64,000 bases of DNA from contig CM049311.1 in the NCBI GenBank assembly GCA_026874595.1, positions 52,393,676-52,457,675 of the forward strand, in the 5' to 3' direction. The translations under genes were made by a program, and so were the position numbers. Numbering within the stretch: the first letter of the stretch is position 1; each line of letters begins with the position of its first letter. The DNA comes from Sipunculus nudus (Eukaryota > Annelida > Sipuncula > Golfingiida > Sipunculidae). The notes under the pieces were generated by a model. The model made no database searches. It was given only the letters and a program-made list of their open reading frames with translations, and was not told the DNA's origin. Below, piece after piece: positions 1-9,495 of the stretch.

Positions 1-12
1 TATCTTGACAAT

Positions 13-297
13 TTGAGTAACATGGATATCGTGACAAGTAACATGGATATCATGACAAGTAACATGGATATCATGACAAGTAACATGGATATCGTGACAA
101 GTAACATGGGTATCGTGACCAGTAACATGGATATCGTGACCAGTAACATGCGTATAGTGACCAATAACATGCGTATATTGATCAGTAACATGCGTATCGT
201 GACCAGTAGGCTCAACACGCGTATCGTGACCAGTAACACGCGTATCGTGATCAATAACATGGGTATCGTGACCAGTAACATGGGTCTAGGATGGTGA
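13..297. repeat. 21-bp minisatellite (about 13 units)
   Basis: Tandem 21-bp units of the form agtaacatggatatcgtgac(c/a), with drift toward tgcgtatcgtgaccagtaa in the later units. The unit is a multiple of three and has no stop in one frame, so it produces an open frame that is an artefact of the repeat. It may continue to the left of the window. Confidence 0.9.
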
Positions 298-2149
298 CGA
301 GTGTGTGATTTAAAGATACATGTACATGTATTGGTGTGATGCTCTGATTAACATATGTAGAATGGAGTCTCTCATCTTGTCTTTTCATGTCGTCGCCTTA
401 TTAACAAATCCTTAGATGTGCAGCCACCTGTATCGCAGGAAGAAGGAAGTGTTTTATTTTTGCATATAAGCGCTCTCGCGGATTTGAACTTGTTGAACTC
501 ATTACATCCTATACTGTATATACATATGTTTTTGACAGTGTCACGACAGCCTGCGGCTCGTACAGTTTTGTCTAGGGGAAATCAAGACACAACAAGACCT
601 CGGACATTAAACACACCAATCAAAACTCGAAGACCGAAAGTGTAGTATACAGAAAATTTTACTTCAACTCAAAATGTGACCAAAACATGTAAATGTGTTT
701 AAAGTGATACAAAGGAATATACAGAAATATTTACTTAACTTAATAGTGCAGAAGTTCCAGAAAAGGTGCTACTTAAAAGGGAAAATGCGCTAGACATACA
801 AAATACACGACAGAGTACAAAGATGAGATCGAGGGACTAAACCCTAGCTATACTTATATTATACATGATTATATCAAACTGTTAAGGCTGGCCCTTATAA
901 TAAAAATTCCTACCTGGACCGGATTTGAGCTATGAATACCGGCTTCCTTTTAACTCACAGAAATAAATAAGTACGTATATGTAAGACTACTGAAGAATGA
1001 AGATATACAATTACGGAACAATTTTGTTTCACTGACAAAGAGAGAATGAATGTTGAGACGTAGTCCAGATAAGAACAACTACAGACCCTTTTTATACACC
1101 TGGCAAAATTCTTACTGATAGAACGAAGTATATGGCTTAGAGCTGCTTTACGAAGTATTTATGGTTTTACCAGCATGACGAAACAGACAAGACGGTGGTG
1201 ATATCAATCTTGGCCTTATGGCACCTTGAAATTACATTGTTCACAGAAAGATATAAATAGTCCAGGGCTTAAGACCCAATATAAACAGAATATAAATTAC
1301 ATTACAGAGTTTTATTTATTACATGGCTCAGCTGACATTTTACAGTATTTACAAGAATATAAAGACGAGACGAGCCAGCCTTACTTAAGTCATTTTCGGC
1401 TGCCTAGGATACGTATGGCGCCATAAAAAATTAACTTCCCTGTAAAAGAAGGTTCCAAGTGAACCCCTATATATAGATTTAATAGAGGCCGGATAAACTA
1501 GCTGGTCCCTTTCACAAGGAGCGCAAAACCTTTCATTTGTCATTTAATAGGGCCAGTGGTGCCTGACCGATTGCAGTACAGATCACATGCCCGTCTGTGA
1601 TGTACACACGACCGATTTACCGCCTTAGAGCCGTCACAACAGCTACATAAAAAAACTGATTATATTGACGGTCTCTTGGTATTACGTACAAGACGCAAGC
1701 TACAATGTTGATCTACTTATTTATTTTTGTGACAACTACACTGTCTACATCAAAAGGTATGTATTTAAAAAAAACTTTATATCGAACTTTCTGAATCATA
1801 TAATTGTGTGTGTGTGTGTTCCAGGTGTACACCAAACTCTATATGGAGTATCGCTCCCTCCATATATGTGTCGGCTCCCCTTTATGAACAGTGGCAGATC
1901 CAGAGGGGTCGCCCTCGGCGCGCGCCCCCGGTTGAGCTGAAACATCTCTCATTTTATCTATTTCTTTTCCCATTTATTCGTAATTAATTTTCATTTTACA
2001 CATTTCCTTTTAATTCCCTAGAAATAAGATTAATAAATTTTATCCGCATTTTATTACTCTCCAATTCACAAGTTTAGGATATAAATGAACAGCTTTGTGA
2101 TTGAGTCCGTATTATAAGGTAGCACCGAAATATTTCTTTTATTACATTC
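298..2149. other. intergenic DNA, nothing recognised
   Basis: AT-rich sequence with short open frames only. There is a short (TG)n run near 1808 and a G/C-rich patch near 1890-1935 (gtggcagatccagagggg, then GCGCGC). A similar 'ggcagatccag' patch recurs near 12380, which suggests a small degraded repeat. I see no gene. Confidence 0.5.
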
Positions 2150-2245
2150 TACTGGGTCATTACACCAAGGAACCCCACAAACTGCATTCGCCTGTGAATG
2201 AGGCACGGCCTTCATGTTAGCCTAAGGAGAAGCCGGTAAAAACTT
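2150..2245 (-). repeat. SINE 3'-end fragment
   Basis: Read on the minus strand, this matches the 3' part of the SINE copy at 15845-16078. It shares the block with accaaggaaccccac(aaa), a 'cgtttgtgagtga'-like segment and cacggcctt. The tRNA-like head is missing, so it is a truncated copy. Confidence 0.5.
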
Positions 2246-2329
2246 TGATATACGACTTTTGACAATTATTTTACGACGAGAATTACTTTTGAAAGATGAT
2301 AATATTTTGCGAGTGATTAACATAGATGT

Positions 2330-3126
2330 TGTTACGGAACCTAATACAAACAGATCACGTATGCGTGATGAACGCAAATTTTGTAATGGAGATAAAAAAA
2401 TCAGATTCTGTAAAACTAGGCAGCGTGAAATGTCTAGGGGAATGAATAATGAAGTCAGTGGTATTTTGTTAACAAATAACTATAATTTATTCTTAAAACA
2501 ACCCTAACATTACAATACACTAAATCAATACAATGATACAGTAAACAGCGGTATAACAACCAATCAATACAATCACACAGTAAAATACAAAAAATTGCAC
2601 AGTACCTGGATACCACCACCGTCACGACGATAAGTTCTTTAAATGTATACACTTGGAGAATGTCAGTCCAGTGCAAAGCTCTTGTAACAATCCAGAAAGT
2701 AACCTGAAGTCCAAATGCACAAAATCCAGGAGAAAGTCTGAAGAAAATCTATAATTGCCGCACTCGTCGGACAAGGTCCCAGAAACTGACATACGCTTCC
2801 GCGTCCGCTAGAAATCTTCTCTGCTGCTCTCTCGGCTCTAAAACACAGCCCCTTTATATACTCTTCATCCCAAGCTGAGAATTTTCCACTTCTCGAACAG
2901 TCTAAAAGATCTTACACAACACGGTAAACACGCGTTACAGGAATCATCTAGAAAAACATCGCCGTGCCTCTACACACCATGGTGTACACGTGAGCTCGCC
3001 TCAAGCCAGCATGACAACAAGAGTTCAACCAGTACGGATTAAACTGCAAATGTAACAAACGGCCCGGCGAGGGTGTCATCACACGAGTTACGCCCGTGTC
3101 ACACAATAAAAAGAGCACCTGTAACA
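2330..3126 (-). mobile_element. solo LTR, minus orientation, with 4-bp target duplication
   Basis: The ends are TGTTAC at 2330 and GTAACA ending at 3126, the inverted-terminal signature of an LTR. ATGT directly flanks both ends (2326-2329 and 3127-3130), a 4-bp target duplication. On the minus strand it carries a TATA-like box (tatataaagggg) and is clearly but imperfectly similar to the LTR at 3246-4082. No internal retroelement genes adjoin it, so it is a solo LTR left by LTR-LTR recombination (inference). Its last 22 bp recur at 9496-9517. Confidence 0.85.
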
Positions 3127-3245
3127 ATGTACATTTCACCATTGACATCAACATTCTGCTTTCATTCTTATTTTGAAGAAATATAAATATTGAAGCCGGC
3201 CACACGTTAATATACTCCCAACCTCCTCATACTTTATGTGACAGG

Positions 3246-4082
3246 TGTTACAGATGTCTCTTTTATTGTGCACTGTTGACATTCTGATTCGATCGTATTA
3301 GGCAGGCCCTGGTTTATTGTGCGCAGGAGGGTTACATGTGTCTGTTAGGCCGGCATAGTTCGTTGCCATGGAAGACGTGCGAGTTAGCCGGGTTCGCGTG
3401 TGGGGTCTGAATTGTAGAAACACAGCGTTCTTTGTTCTAGTATTTCAAGTCTGTTCCTGTAACTTGTGTATTGTTCTTTGGGATTTTCAATTTTCTAGTA
3501 TTTTCGGAGGAATAAGTTATAAAAAGGGGCGTGTTTAGAGAAGGGATGAGAGAGAGAAAAAATCCAGCGGACACGGATGAGTGTGAATCAGTTTGTGGAC
3601 CTTTCCGACAATTGCAGAATTTATAGATATTTTTCGAAATTTGTAACGGATTTTATACAGTCTTCAGTATGCCTTGGGGATTATTGTCAGAACTTCACTT
3701 TTGGATTACAACAGATTGATTTTGAGATTATCTTGGACTATTATTCTCTGTGAAGATTTACGTGAACTGTTCATCATGTTTTAAAGGATTTGTTGAGCTA
3801 TGACAGTGGTGGTATCCAGAAATGCCTAGGATCCGGACACTCTGGTACTGTACATTTTTATTGTTTTACTGTGTTAATGTATTGATTTAGTGTATTGTAA
3901 TGTTAGGATTGTTTTAAGAATAAATCATAATTATTTGTTAACAAAAAACCACTGATTTCTTTATTCATTCCCCTAGACATTTCACGTTGCCTAGTGATAT
4001 AGTATCTGATTTTTATTTATCTCCGTAACAAATTTTATGCTCGTGACGACTCCGTGATTTGTTGGTATTAGGTTCCGTAACA
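3246..4082 (+). mobile_element. solo LTR, plus orientation, with 4-bp target duplication
   Basis: 837 bp, starting TGTTACAG and ending CGTAACA, flanked by CAGG on both sides (3242-3245 and 4083-4086). A TATA box (tataaaaagggg) lies near 3519 and AATAAA near 3922, in the order expected for U3-R-U5. No gag or pol adjoins it. It belongs to the same family as the LTR at 2330-3126 but is diverged from it. The retroelement family cannot be named from the LTR alone. Confidence 0.88.
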
Positions 4083-4198
4083 CAGGTGCCTCATTTAAAG
4101 ATTTTCCCTAAAGTTCCCCATACCTCCATATAACTGATATTAATTTTAAGGGATACATGGTGAAAATATAGGTGAAATGAAAAAAATAAATATTTCTG

Positions 4199-4247
<49 letters not shown>

Positions 4248-5240
4248 TATATATATGTATATATATATTAAATTTACAAAACAAATATTTTTAAGAACTT
4301 AGATTTTAAAATACCCATCAGCCACCAACCAAATATTAGCGCCCCCTTGTTCTTAAATTTCTTGATCCACCACTGATTAATATGATAATAAGCAATCAGG
4401 TAGATGTATTTGGATAAACAGTTAATGTAAAATGACAATTAACAAACACATACGAAATATTTTTTAAACAACTCTGTTTAATCATATGGGAAACGAACCA
4501 AATCTTGTTTAAATGATAACATGGGAGCTGTAAAGGTGGAATACCCCACCAACCATTACTGATATTAAAAATGTTTACGTAAGTTTATTCACAAGCTTAT
4601 AGCACTTATCCCAGATATTATTGACAAACTTTATTTTTATATGACTGGAAATTAGTAGTCATAAGAAATGTTCTGGTTTATACCTGATAAAATCTTAGTA
4701 TACTTTACAAATAGGCATAGTCTGTGTTCGTAATAAGATTTAAATATCTATGGTCAATTCCAAATTTATTATATCGGGGCGGCGGCGTTTAGTTAAGATT
4801 GCTGTACATACTGAACATGAGCAGTCTATATGTGGATTTCTTCGATAAACATAAAAGGTGTTTGGCCAATCTGAGCTAAGAGAAAGTTTCTCTATAGAGC
4901 TAAGAGAAAAATATAATCTGTGTCACAGGAAAGCGTTATTATTTCTTATTAATTTGTTATATATACCGGAGATCAAAGATGAGGAAAAACTAATAACGAA
5001 AGTATTGTTGAGCTGATACCTCGAGGCTAATGACCAAAGGTGCGCCATACTCCCTCTTGATTTGTCAGCAAAAACGATCTGGACAAATTTTGTAGAATTT
5101 TTGTGGAGGGTTAGAAAAACACTCCAGTAACAATCCATATAACTTTGGAAGTAACCTGGATCACCCTTATAATTTTGATTCAAAGTATTTTGTCCAATCT
5201 GTAATTTCTGTATAGATATATATTTCGTTATAATAGAGCT
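4083..5240. other. non-coding DNA with (TA)n run at 4200-4270
   Basis: A long TA dinucleotide tract at 4200-4270 is followed by AT-rich sequence. No convincing gene is seen. The open frames here recur unchanged in the duplicate at 10474-11630 and have no recognisable domain. Confidence 0.7.
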
Positions 5241-5334
5241 ATTAGTGTCCATAAATAACAAGACGGTGTTGGGCTTATAACGTTGTATTCCATTCGCTGC
5301 AGTTATACATGGCAATCGGTGGTTATAAACTGCC
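5241..5334 (-). repeat. split direct repeat B2 (3' terminus of Ngaro-type element)
   Basis: 94 bp, identical by eye to B1 at 5564-5657. It forms the 3' terminus of the element on the minus strand. It is separated from A2 by about 62 bp of A/T-rich DNA. Confidence 0.93.
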
Positions 5335-5396
5335 TCATAAAGATATAAAAGTGCTCAATATAACTTTAAAAAAAACTTTAAAAATGTGAAATTAAA

Positions 5397-5538
5397 AAAA
5401 AAATTAACTGTGCGAACTCTCGAGCTGCCGCCGCTATAATGAGACAAGTGCAGCGTTTGGTGATCAGTTACGTAATAGACACCTGTAGGCGCGGTAATTA
5501 GTGAACCCTGAGTGCAGCGCCTCCTGTCCACTAAATGG
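5397..5538 (-). repeat. split direct repeat A2
   Basis: 142 bp that match A1 at 9351-9492 along their whole length. It lies between B1 and B2, as the Ngaro/PAT replication model requires. Confidence 0.93.
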
Positions 5539-5563
5539 CAATAAATATTCTATTTATTTTACA

Positions 5564-5657
5564 ATTAGTGTCCATAAATAACAAGACGGTGTTGGGCTTA
5601 TAACGTTGTATTCCATTCGCTGCAGTTATACATGGCAATCGGTGGTTATAAACTGCC
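5564..5657 (-). repeat. split direct repeat B1
   Basis: 94 bp, identical by eye to B2. It sits about 70 bp downstream of the recombinase stop codon and 25 bp from A2. Confidence 0.93.
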
Positions 5658-5726
5658 CCCAGAGCCCAACACCATGAAATAACTACAATGTCTGAAAAAT
5701 AAGGAAATATTTAGTCACACAACTCA

Positions 5727-6719
5727 TTACATCTTAGATGCCAGCAGGTTTGATATGCGCCAGCGATATTCCAACGGAATGTTTATGTATCTTTCCCAAC
5801 AGTTGGATCGCCAGTCCCCTTGCGCTTTGATTAAAAGTTCTGGTGCACCATTCAAAAAGGCAAAGCAACTTCCACCCCGCCTGAATGAATGTCCCGAGTA
5901 TTCGCGCGAATTGTAGCCGCATGTCTCAAGAGTTCTTTTCAGCATATCATTAAAAAGCGTGTGTGTCATAACTTTCAAGCCACCGCTTTTGTGTCGATAT
6001 ACGAACAGCGGTATATCTGGCCTACTGCCGACCTCCCCAATCTGCGTACACATATTTTCCAGTGCTAACACTGGGCACAAGTCACCATTGTTTTGTGTAA
6101 GAGGGATCTGTAATTGTCTTTCTTTATACTGCACTGTTTTTGTTCTCTTAACGTTTAGAACAAGACCGCCGTCCACACGAGAGAGATCACACGAGGTCAA
6201 ATCAGAAGACGGGTCAAATTTATTAGGGCTCTTGAGCAATAATGTAGATTTTCTACAGAAGGTTAGAAAGGCAACTATACACACTGTCCAAAACGTTGCC
6301 TGGAAAGAGTCCCGCAGATTTAACCTGTTTTTAATGTCTCGAAGAATCATTGGCGTGATAGGCAATTTCTGCCGAGGAGGCGATCCTTTACGACGTCGTA
6401 CTCCTCTCAGTAGCATGTTTAAAGCATAATTGTTCTCTAAAGGATTTGACATACCTGCTTCCAGATGGATTATTCTAACTATATTGAGGTACTGTCGCAC
6501 GCTCTCTGGTTTCAGCGATCTGGCCAAAAAAACAGCATATAACAATAATGATTCCCGATCAATAGGTACTGGCGTACACTTGAAATACAAACAAAAACGT
6601 AAATATGCACGGAGGTAACATTTGTATGTAGCTTTTGTGGTATCAGCGAAAGCTGCTTTCCGATATGCTGACAGTTCCTGTTTCAAGGTCTGCCACTGTT
6701 CCAGTTCTGCAACACACAA
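5727..6719 (-). CDS. tyrosine recombinase (YR) of Ngaro-type element
   Basis: About 330 residues. A SAM-like N-terminal helical region (about 15-90) is followed by the catalytic domain. Visible active-site residues are R156 (in TFCRKSTLLL), H277 and R280 (HSFRR), W303 and the nucleophile Y311 (CWERYINIP). This is the complete R-H-R-W-Y set of phage-integrase-type recombinases. Its role is to insert the circular cDNA into the genome. The frame has no early ATG (first at about codon 90) and overlaps the end of RT-RNase H by 37 nt at a run of eight U. Expression by -1 ribosomal frameshifting from the RT frame is therefore likely (inference). No stop or frameshift interrupts it. Confidence 0.93.
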   Translation of the reverse strand: MCVAELEQWQTLKQELSAYRKAAFADTTKATYKCYLRAYLRFCLYFKCTPVPIDRESLLLYAVFLARSLKPESVRQYLNIVRIIHLEAGMSNPLENNYALNMLLRGVRRRKGSPPRQKLPITPMILRDIKNRLNLRDSFQATFWTVCIVAFLTFCRKSTLLLKSPNKFDPSSDLTSCDLSRVDGGLVLNVKRTKTVQYKERQLQIPLTQNNGDLCPVLALENMCTQIGEVGSRPDIPLFVYRHKSGGLKVMTHTLFNDMLKRTLETCGYNSREYSGHSFRRGGSCFAFLNGAPELLIKAQGDWRSNCWERYINIPLEYRWRISNLLASKM

Positions 6720-8356
6720 AAAAAAGCGTCAGTTGACATATGGTTAAAAAGTTTGTATTCATGGTCTGCGATATCAATACCACAATGCTGCTGTAACATT
6801 GCCTGGGCCATAGCAGCAAAGTTTAAGTTGTGAAACCGGGAGATCGCATCAGCTGTGATGTTCTTTTCTGTGGGCACTCGTTTCGCTGTTAACCAGAAGT
6901 TACCAGTCAAGGATAACCATGCTATCTCCTGGAGCCAAACATTTACATGCGCGTTCTTGCCCATACCTTTGTTTATCCAATATTTAGCAGCATTATTATC
7001 AGTGTAAACCACCACTTTCTTATTATACCAGTCTTTATGCCATCTGCGAACTGCAAGTAAAATTGTATAAAGCTCTTTCAAATTAATGTCTTTGCCACCT
7101 ATGTCAAGTAATGCGAAGTCTGCCGTCCAGTTGCAATAGAACCAATCCACGCTCCGTTGCTGCCGCTTATTGTGATGCCACGCCGCGCCGCCCTGATCGC
7201 AGGCATCTGTAGATATGGTGATATCGGGCTGTGGTTTCCGAACATTTATGTACGCCACGCCATTGAATTGGTCACCTTGCAAGAAGTATATCCACCTTCG
7301 CAGTTCCATCCGAAGCTCCACATTAAGCCTGGTTCTGTGTGAAGGTTTTTGTAAAGATTTACATACATCTATCAGTTTTCTTAACAGTGGTCGTGCCACC
7401 CTAAAAATGGACGCTACCCAGTTTAATTTGCCTATTATTTGTTGCAACTGCCGTTTGGTGAAGGAAATTTTATTTAGCCATGCACAAACATATGATTTAA
7501 TCTCACAAAGCTTCACTCTTGGAATTCTCAGCAATTCCAAGGATGAGTCTATTTCAATACCCAAAAACGTGATGATTTTCGTAGGTGCTACCACCTTGCG
7601 CCAATTAACTGAGAATCCTAGATCTGTAAGAAGATCAATTAATGTATGTAAGGCTTTCCTGCATTTTTCCTCGCTGTTCTCTACTAATAAAAAGTCATCT
7701 AAATATACAATAATTCCATGAAACCCCTTTCTTTTCATCATTCTACCAACTGCTTTGGTAATTCTTTGAAATATCGCAGGACTTTTACTTGCGCCAAAAC
7801 ACAACCGCGTATCATACATATATCTAGGTTTATCTTCCCCAGAAAATTTCCATTTAAGTCCTGTAACCTGGAAACAATCCCTATGGATCGGAACAGACCG
7901 GTATCCCCACTTTAAGTCAACTTTAGCCATGAATGAATTCTTATTAATATATTTAACAGCTGTGTCTAAATTTTCATAAGAGACAGACTCCGGAGACGCA
8001 TATGAATTGAGAGAACCGCACTGGGGCATACTTGCATCATGAATCAGTCTAATTTCATCACTATCCTTCTTTGGAATAGCACCATAAGCACTGACAATAG
8101 TGGGCTTTTTTGCACATAGAACGTAATTTCCTTTATTTATCTCATCTCTAATTTGCATTTCAACTTTGCTTCTTGTAGCACTGTTGGTAGCAGAGCGATA
8201 ATTCTCGCACTCCACATGTGTAATGGATGAATTATTATCTACAATTTTAAAACCATAGGTAATGCCGTTAACTATAAAGTCTCTATCTACATCCTTATCT
8301 AAAGCTTCTTTCCATACTGGCAGACAAGACGTCAATGGGCTGGTGACCGGTATTTC
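6683..8356 (-). CDS. reverse transcriptase-RNase H polyprotein of Ngaro-type element
   Basis: About 550 residues counted from 8335. The RT core spans about 75-300, with motif A Asp140 (AKVDLKWGY) and the YLDD box at 211-214. RNase H spans about 370-505, with Asp377 (STDACD), Glu421, Asp446 (YTDNN) and Asp496, so both catalytic sets are complete. It copies the element RNA into DNA and removes the RNA strand. The frame directly continues the gag frame after one UAG (8357-8359). There is no ATG before about codon 60, next to the RT core, so translation by stop-codon readthrough of gag is likely (inference). Its 3' end overlaps the YR frame. Confidence 0.93.
   Translation of the reverse strand, partial: EIPVTSPLTSCLPVWKEALDKDVDRDFIVNGITYGFKIVDNNSSITHVECENYRSATNSATRSKVEMQIRDEINKGNYVLCAKKPTIVSAYGAIPKKDSDEIRLIHDASMPQCGSLNSYASPESVSYENLDTAVKYINKNSFMAKVDLKWGYRSVPIHRDCFQVTGLKWKFSGEDKPRYMYDTRLCFGASKSPAIFQRITKAVGRMMKRKGFHGIIVYLDDFLLVENSEEKCRKALHTLIDLLTDLGFSVNWRKVVAPTKIITFLGIEIDSSLELLRIPRVKLCEIKSYVCAWLNKISFTKRQLQQIIGKLNWVASIFRVARPLLRKLIDVCKSLQKPSHRTRLNVELRMELRRWIYFLQGDQFNGVAYINVRKPQPDITISTDACDQGGAAWHHNKRQQRSVDWFYCNWTADFALLDIGGKDINLKELYTILLAVRRWHKDWYNKKVVVYTDNNAAKYWINKGMGKNAHVNVWLQEIAWLSLTGNFWLTAKRVPTEKNITADAISRFHNLNFAAMAQAMLQQHCGIDIADHEYKLFNHMSTDAFFCVLQNWNSGRP
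6718..6725 (-). promoter_or_regulatory. putative -1 frameshift site (U UUU UUU) between RT-RNase H and YR
   Basis: The minus strand has eight T. In the RT frame they fall as GCT TTT TTT TGT, so T-TTT-TTT sits in the X-XXY-YYZ register of -1 slippery heptamers. A -1 shift here enters the YR frame exactly at its first open codon. No strong downstream stem-loop was evident by eye. Confidence 0.6.
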
Positions 8357-8359
8357 CTA
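8357..8359 (-). promoter_or_regulatory. in-frame UAG between gag and RT (possible readthrough codon)
   Basis: On the minus strand the gag frame runs AAT TAT AAA TAG GAA ATA CCG and then stays open to the end of RT-RNase H. A single UAG separating gag and pol in one frame is how gammaretroviruses organise gag-pol. Here it could equally be a nonsense mutation. Confidence 0.5.
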
Positions 8360-9331
8360 TTTATAATTGGGGCCCAACCTGTTGTGCATGTATTCGGGAT
8401 GCTTTTGGCGACATCCAGGGACCATACACGCATGACTGAACCTACAGAAAGGGCGCCTACAGCCGCTTTCAGTCTGAAAATCGCGGCAAATTTCAACCCC
8501 TGTTATGTCACGCCGTACTGTTTTGTGTTGGTATTGGCCAAATTTTTGCTTTGTTAAAACTTTTTCACTTTTCTCTAAATGAAACATGGCAAGATGTACA
8601 TCATCCTTTTCCCATGAGTAATTGTTTTCGGACTGTAGCTGGCGGAACCTGTGGTCATATACCATGACAGATGGCACTTTGTTCACTTGCGCGAATTCGC
8701 CGATCTTTATTTGGTAGGATGCGTACTGTTTAACTTGCTGTAGGTCATTTATTTCGCCCACCTCAATTAATTTACACAGGATCCGGTTACTAGCGCTTAT
8801 CCACTGAGCTAAATTGACTTCTTCTGGGCGAGGTTTACGATTCTTGGAACGCCATACAAGGGAGCCCTCATCTGAGCCATACAGAGGATTGTCGGATTCT
8901 TCTAATACTATCAATGGGCTGGTTAGAAAGTCAGGAATAAGGAAACAGTGTTTACCTTTAGCTGAGCTGTTTCTTGGCGGTCCCTCTGTTGGCTGCTCCC
9001 TGGCGGTTCCCAGTATGTCTTCATTAAAAAATGCACCTGAATCGGCCATCTCCTCAACAAGCATTTGTAGTTTACTGTCCTTTCTCAGCTCTGCAGTCGT
9101 TACCGGTTTATTAGCCAGGTTGTATTCCTTCTGTCCATTCCGCAAATGAACAATTGCTTCCCTCAATTTGGTTTTACTGCCCACGGTCAGGCCGAGTTCA
9201 GATAAGTCCACCTCCGTCAACGCCAAAAGCGTATCCTTTGTACTAATATCCTGTGTTTTCAATATTTCAACTGTTTTTGGGGACAGCTTTGTTTCCTCTG
9301 CCCAAGTCTCTAATTCAAAATTCCCCGACAT
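8357..9331 (-). CDS. Gag-like protein with SAM-like domain and CCCH zinc finger
   Basis: About 324 residues from the ATG at 9331 (the frame opens seven codons earlier without an ATG). Residues about 5-65 resemble a SAM-type helical domain (TWAEE...SLSELGL-like register, LTVGSKTKLREAI). Near the C-terminus a C-x8-C-x4-C-x3-H finger (ICRDF...GCRRPFCRFSH) is followed by a second Cys/His cluster. This suggests an RNA-binding capsid-like protein that packages the element RNA. The ATG lies 20 nt downstream of repeat A1. It is the only usable start for the three frames. Confidence 0.8.
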   Translation of the reverse strand: MSGNFELETWAEETKLSPKTVEILKTQDISTKDTLLALTEVDLSELGLTVGSKTKLREAIVHLRNGQKEYNLANKPVTTAELRKDSKLQMLVEEMADSGAFFNEDILGTAREQPTEGPPRNSSAKGKHCFLIPDFLTSPLIVLEESDNPLYGSDEGSLVWRSKNRKPRPEEVNLAQWISASNRILCKLIEVGEINDLQQVKQYASYQIKIGEFAQVNKVPSVMVYDHRFRQLQSENNYSWEKDDVHLAMFHLEKSEKVLTKQKFGQYQHKTVRRDITGVEICRDFQTESGCRRPFCRFSHACMVPGCRQKHPEYMHNRLGPNYK

Positions 9332-9350
9332 ATTTAACAGGTAAATGACC

Positions 9351-9492
9351 AAAAAAATTAACTGTGCGAACTCTCGAGCTGCCGCCGCTATAATGAGACA
9401 AGTGCAGCGTTTGGTGATCAGTTACGTAATAGACACCTGTAGGCGCGGTAATTAGTGAACCCTGAGTGCAGCGCCTCCTGTCCACTAAATGG
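9351..9492 (-). repeat. split direct repeat A1 (5' terminus of Ngaro-type element)
   Basis: 142 bp, the same as A2 at 5397-5538. It forms the 5' end of the element and presumably holds its promoter and leader. Immediately beyond it, the second copy of the 2.1-kb flank begins at 9496. Confidence 0.93.
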
Positions 9493-9495
9493 ACT

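Larger units (their letters stand above)
3105..5243. repeat. 2.1-kb segment, copy 1 of a direct duplication
   Basis: This segment recurs at 9496-11630 in the same orientation. I saw only a few single-base differences (for example near 3726, 4963 and 5096) and a different (TA)n length. It begins 22 bp inside the minus-strand LTR and contains the whole plus-strand solo LTR, so the duplication is younger than both insertions. Its right edge is exactly the left end of the Ngaro-type element. Confidence 0.95.
5241..9492 (-). mobile_element. Ngaro/PAT-type tyrosine-recombinase retrotransposon, apparently complete
   Basis: About 4.25 kb. On the minus strand the order is A1 (9492-9351), gag, RT-RNase H, tyrosine recombinase, B1 (5657-5564), A2 (5538-5397), B2 (5334-5241). 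This A1-ORFs-B1-A2-B2 arrangement of split direct repeats is the known hallmark of PAT and Ngaro elements, which replicate through an RNA and a circular DNA and integrate by tyrosine recombinase without target duplication. The repeat pairs look identical, all catalytic residues are present and no internal frameshift is seen except at recoding-like junctions, so this copy looks young and perhaps functional. The same 2.1-kb sequence flanks both sides (3105-5243 and 9496-11630). Confidence 0.93.

Noticed and set aside
2948-3205. Minus-strand frame shared with 9315-9596
   Set aside because: Shared only because of the segment duplication; it crosses the LTR border and the Ngaro-type A1 border.
4923-5315. 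Minus-strand 130-residue frame, repeated at 11310-11663
   Set aside because: Its end runs into the Ngaro-type repeat B2; the duplicate reads into unrelated sequence. No domain.
5959-6618. Plus-strand open frames over the Ngaro-type recombinase
   Set aside because: Antisense shadows of the well-supported minus-strand recombinase; no domain or start signal.
7157-7915. Plus-strand frames over RT-RNase H
   Set aside because: Shadows of the catalytic minus-strand frame.
5241-9492. Reading the Ngaro-type element as an LTR retrotransposon with the 2.1-kb flanks as LTRs
   Set aside because: The recombinase is a tyrosine recombinase, not a DDE integrase. Internal split direct repeats are present, and the flanks contain an unrelated solo LTR.
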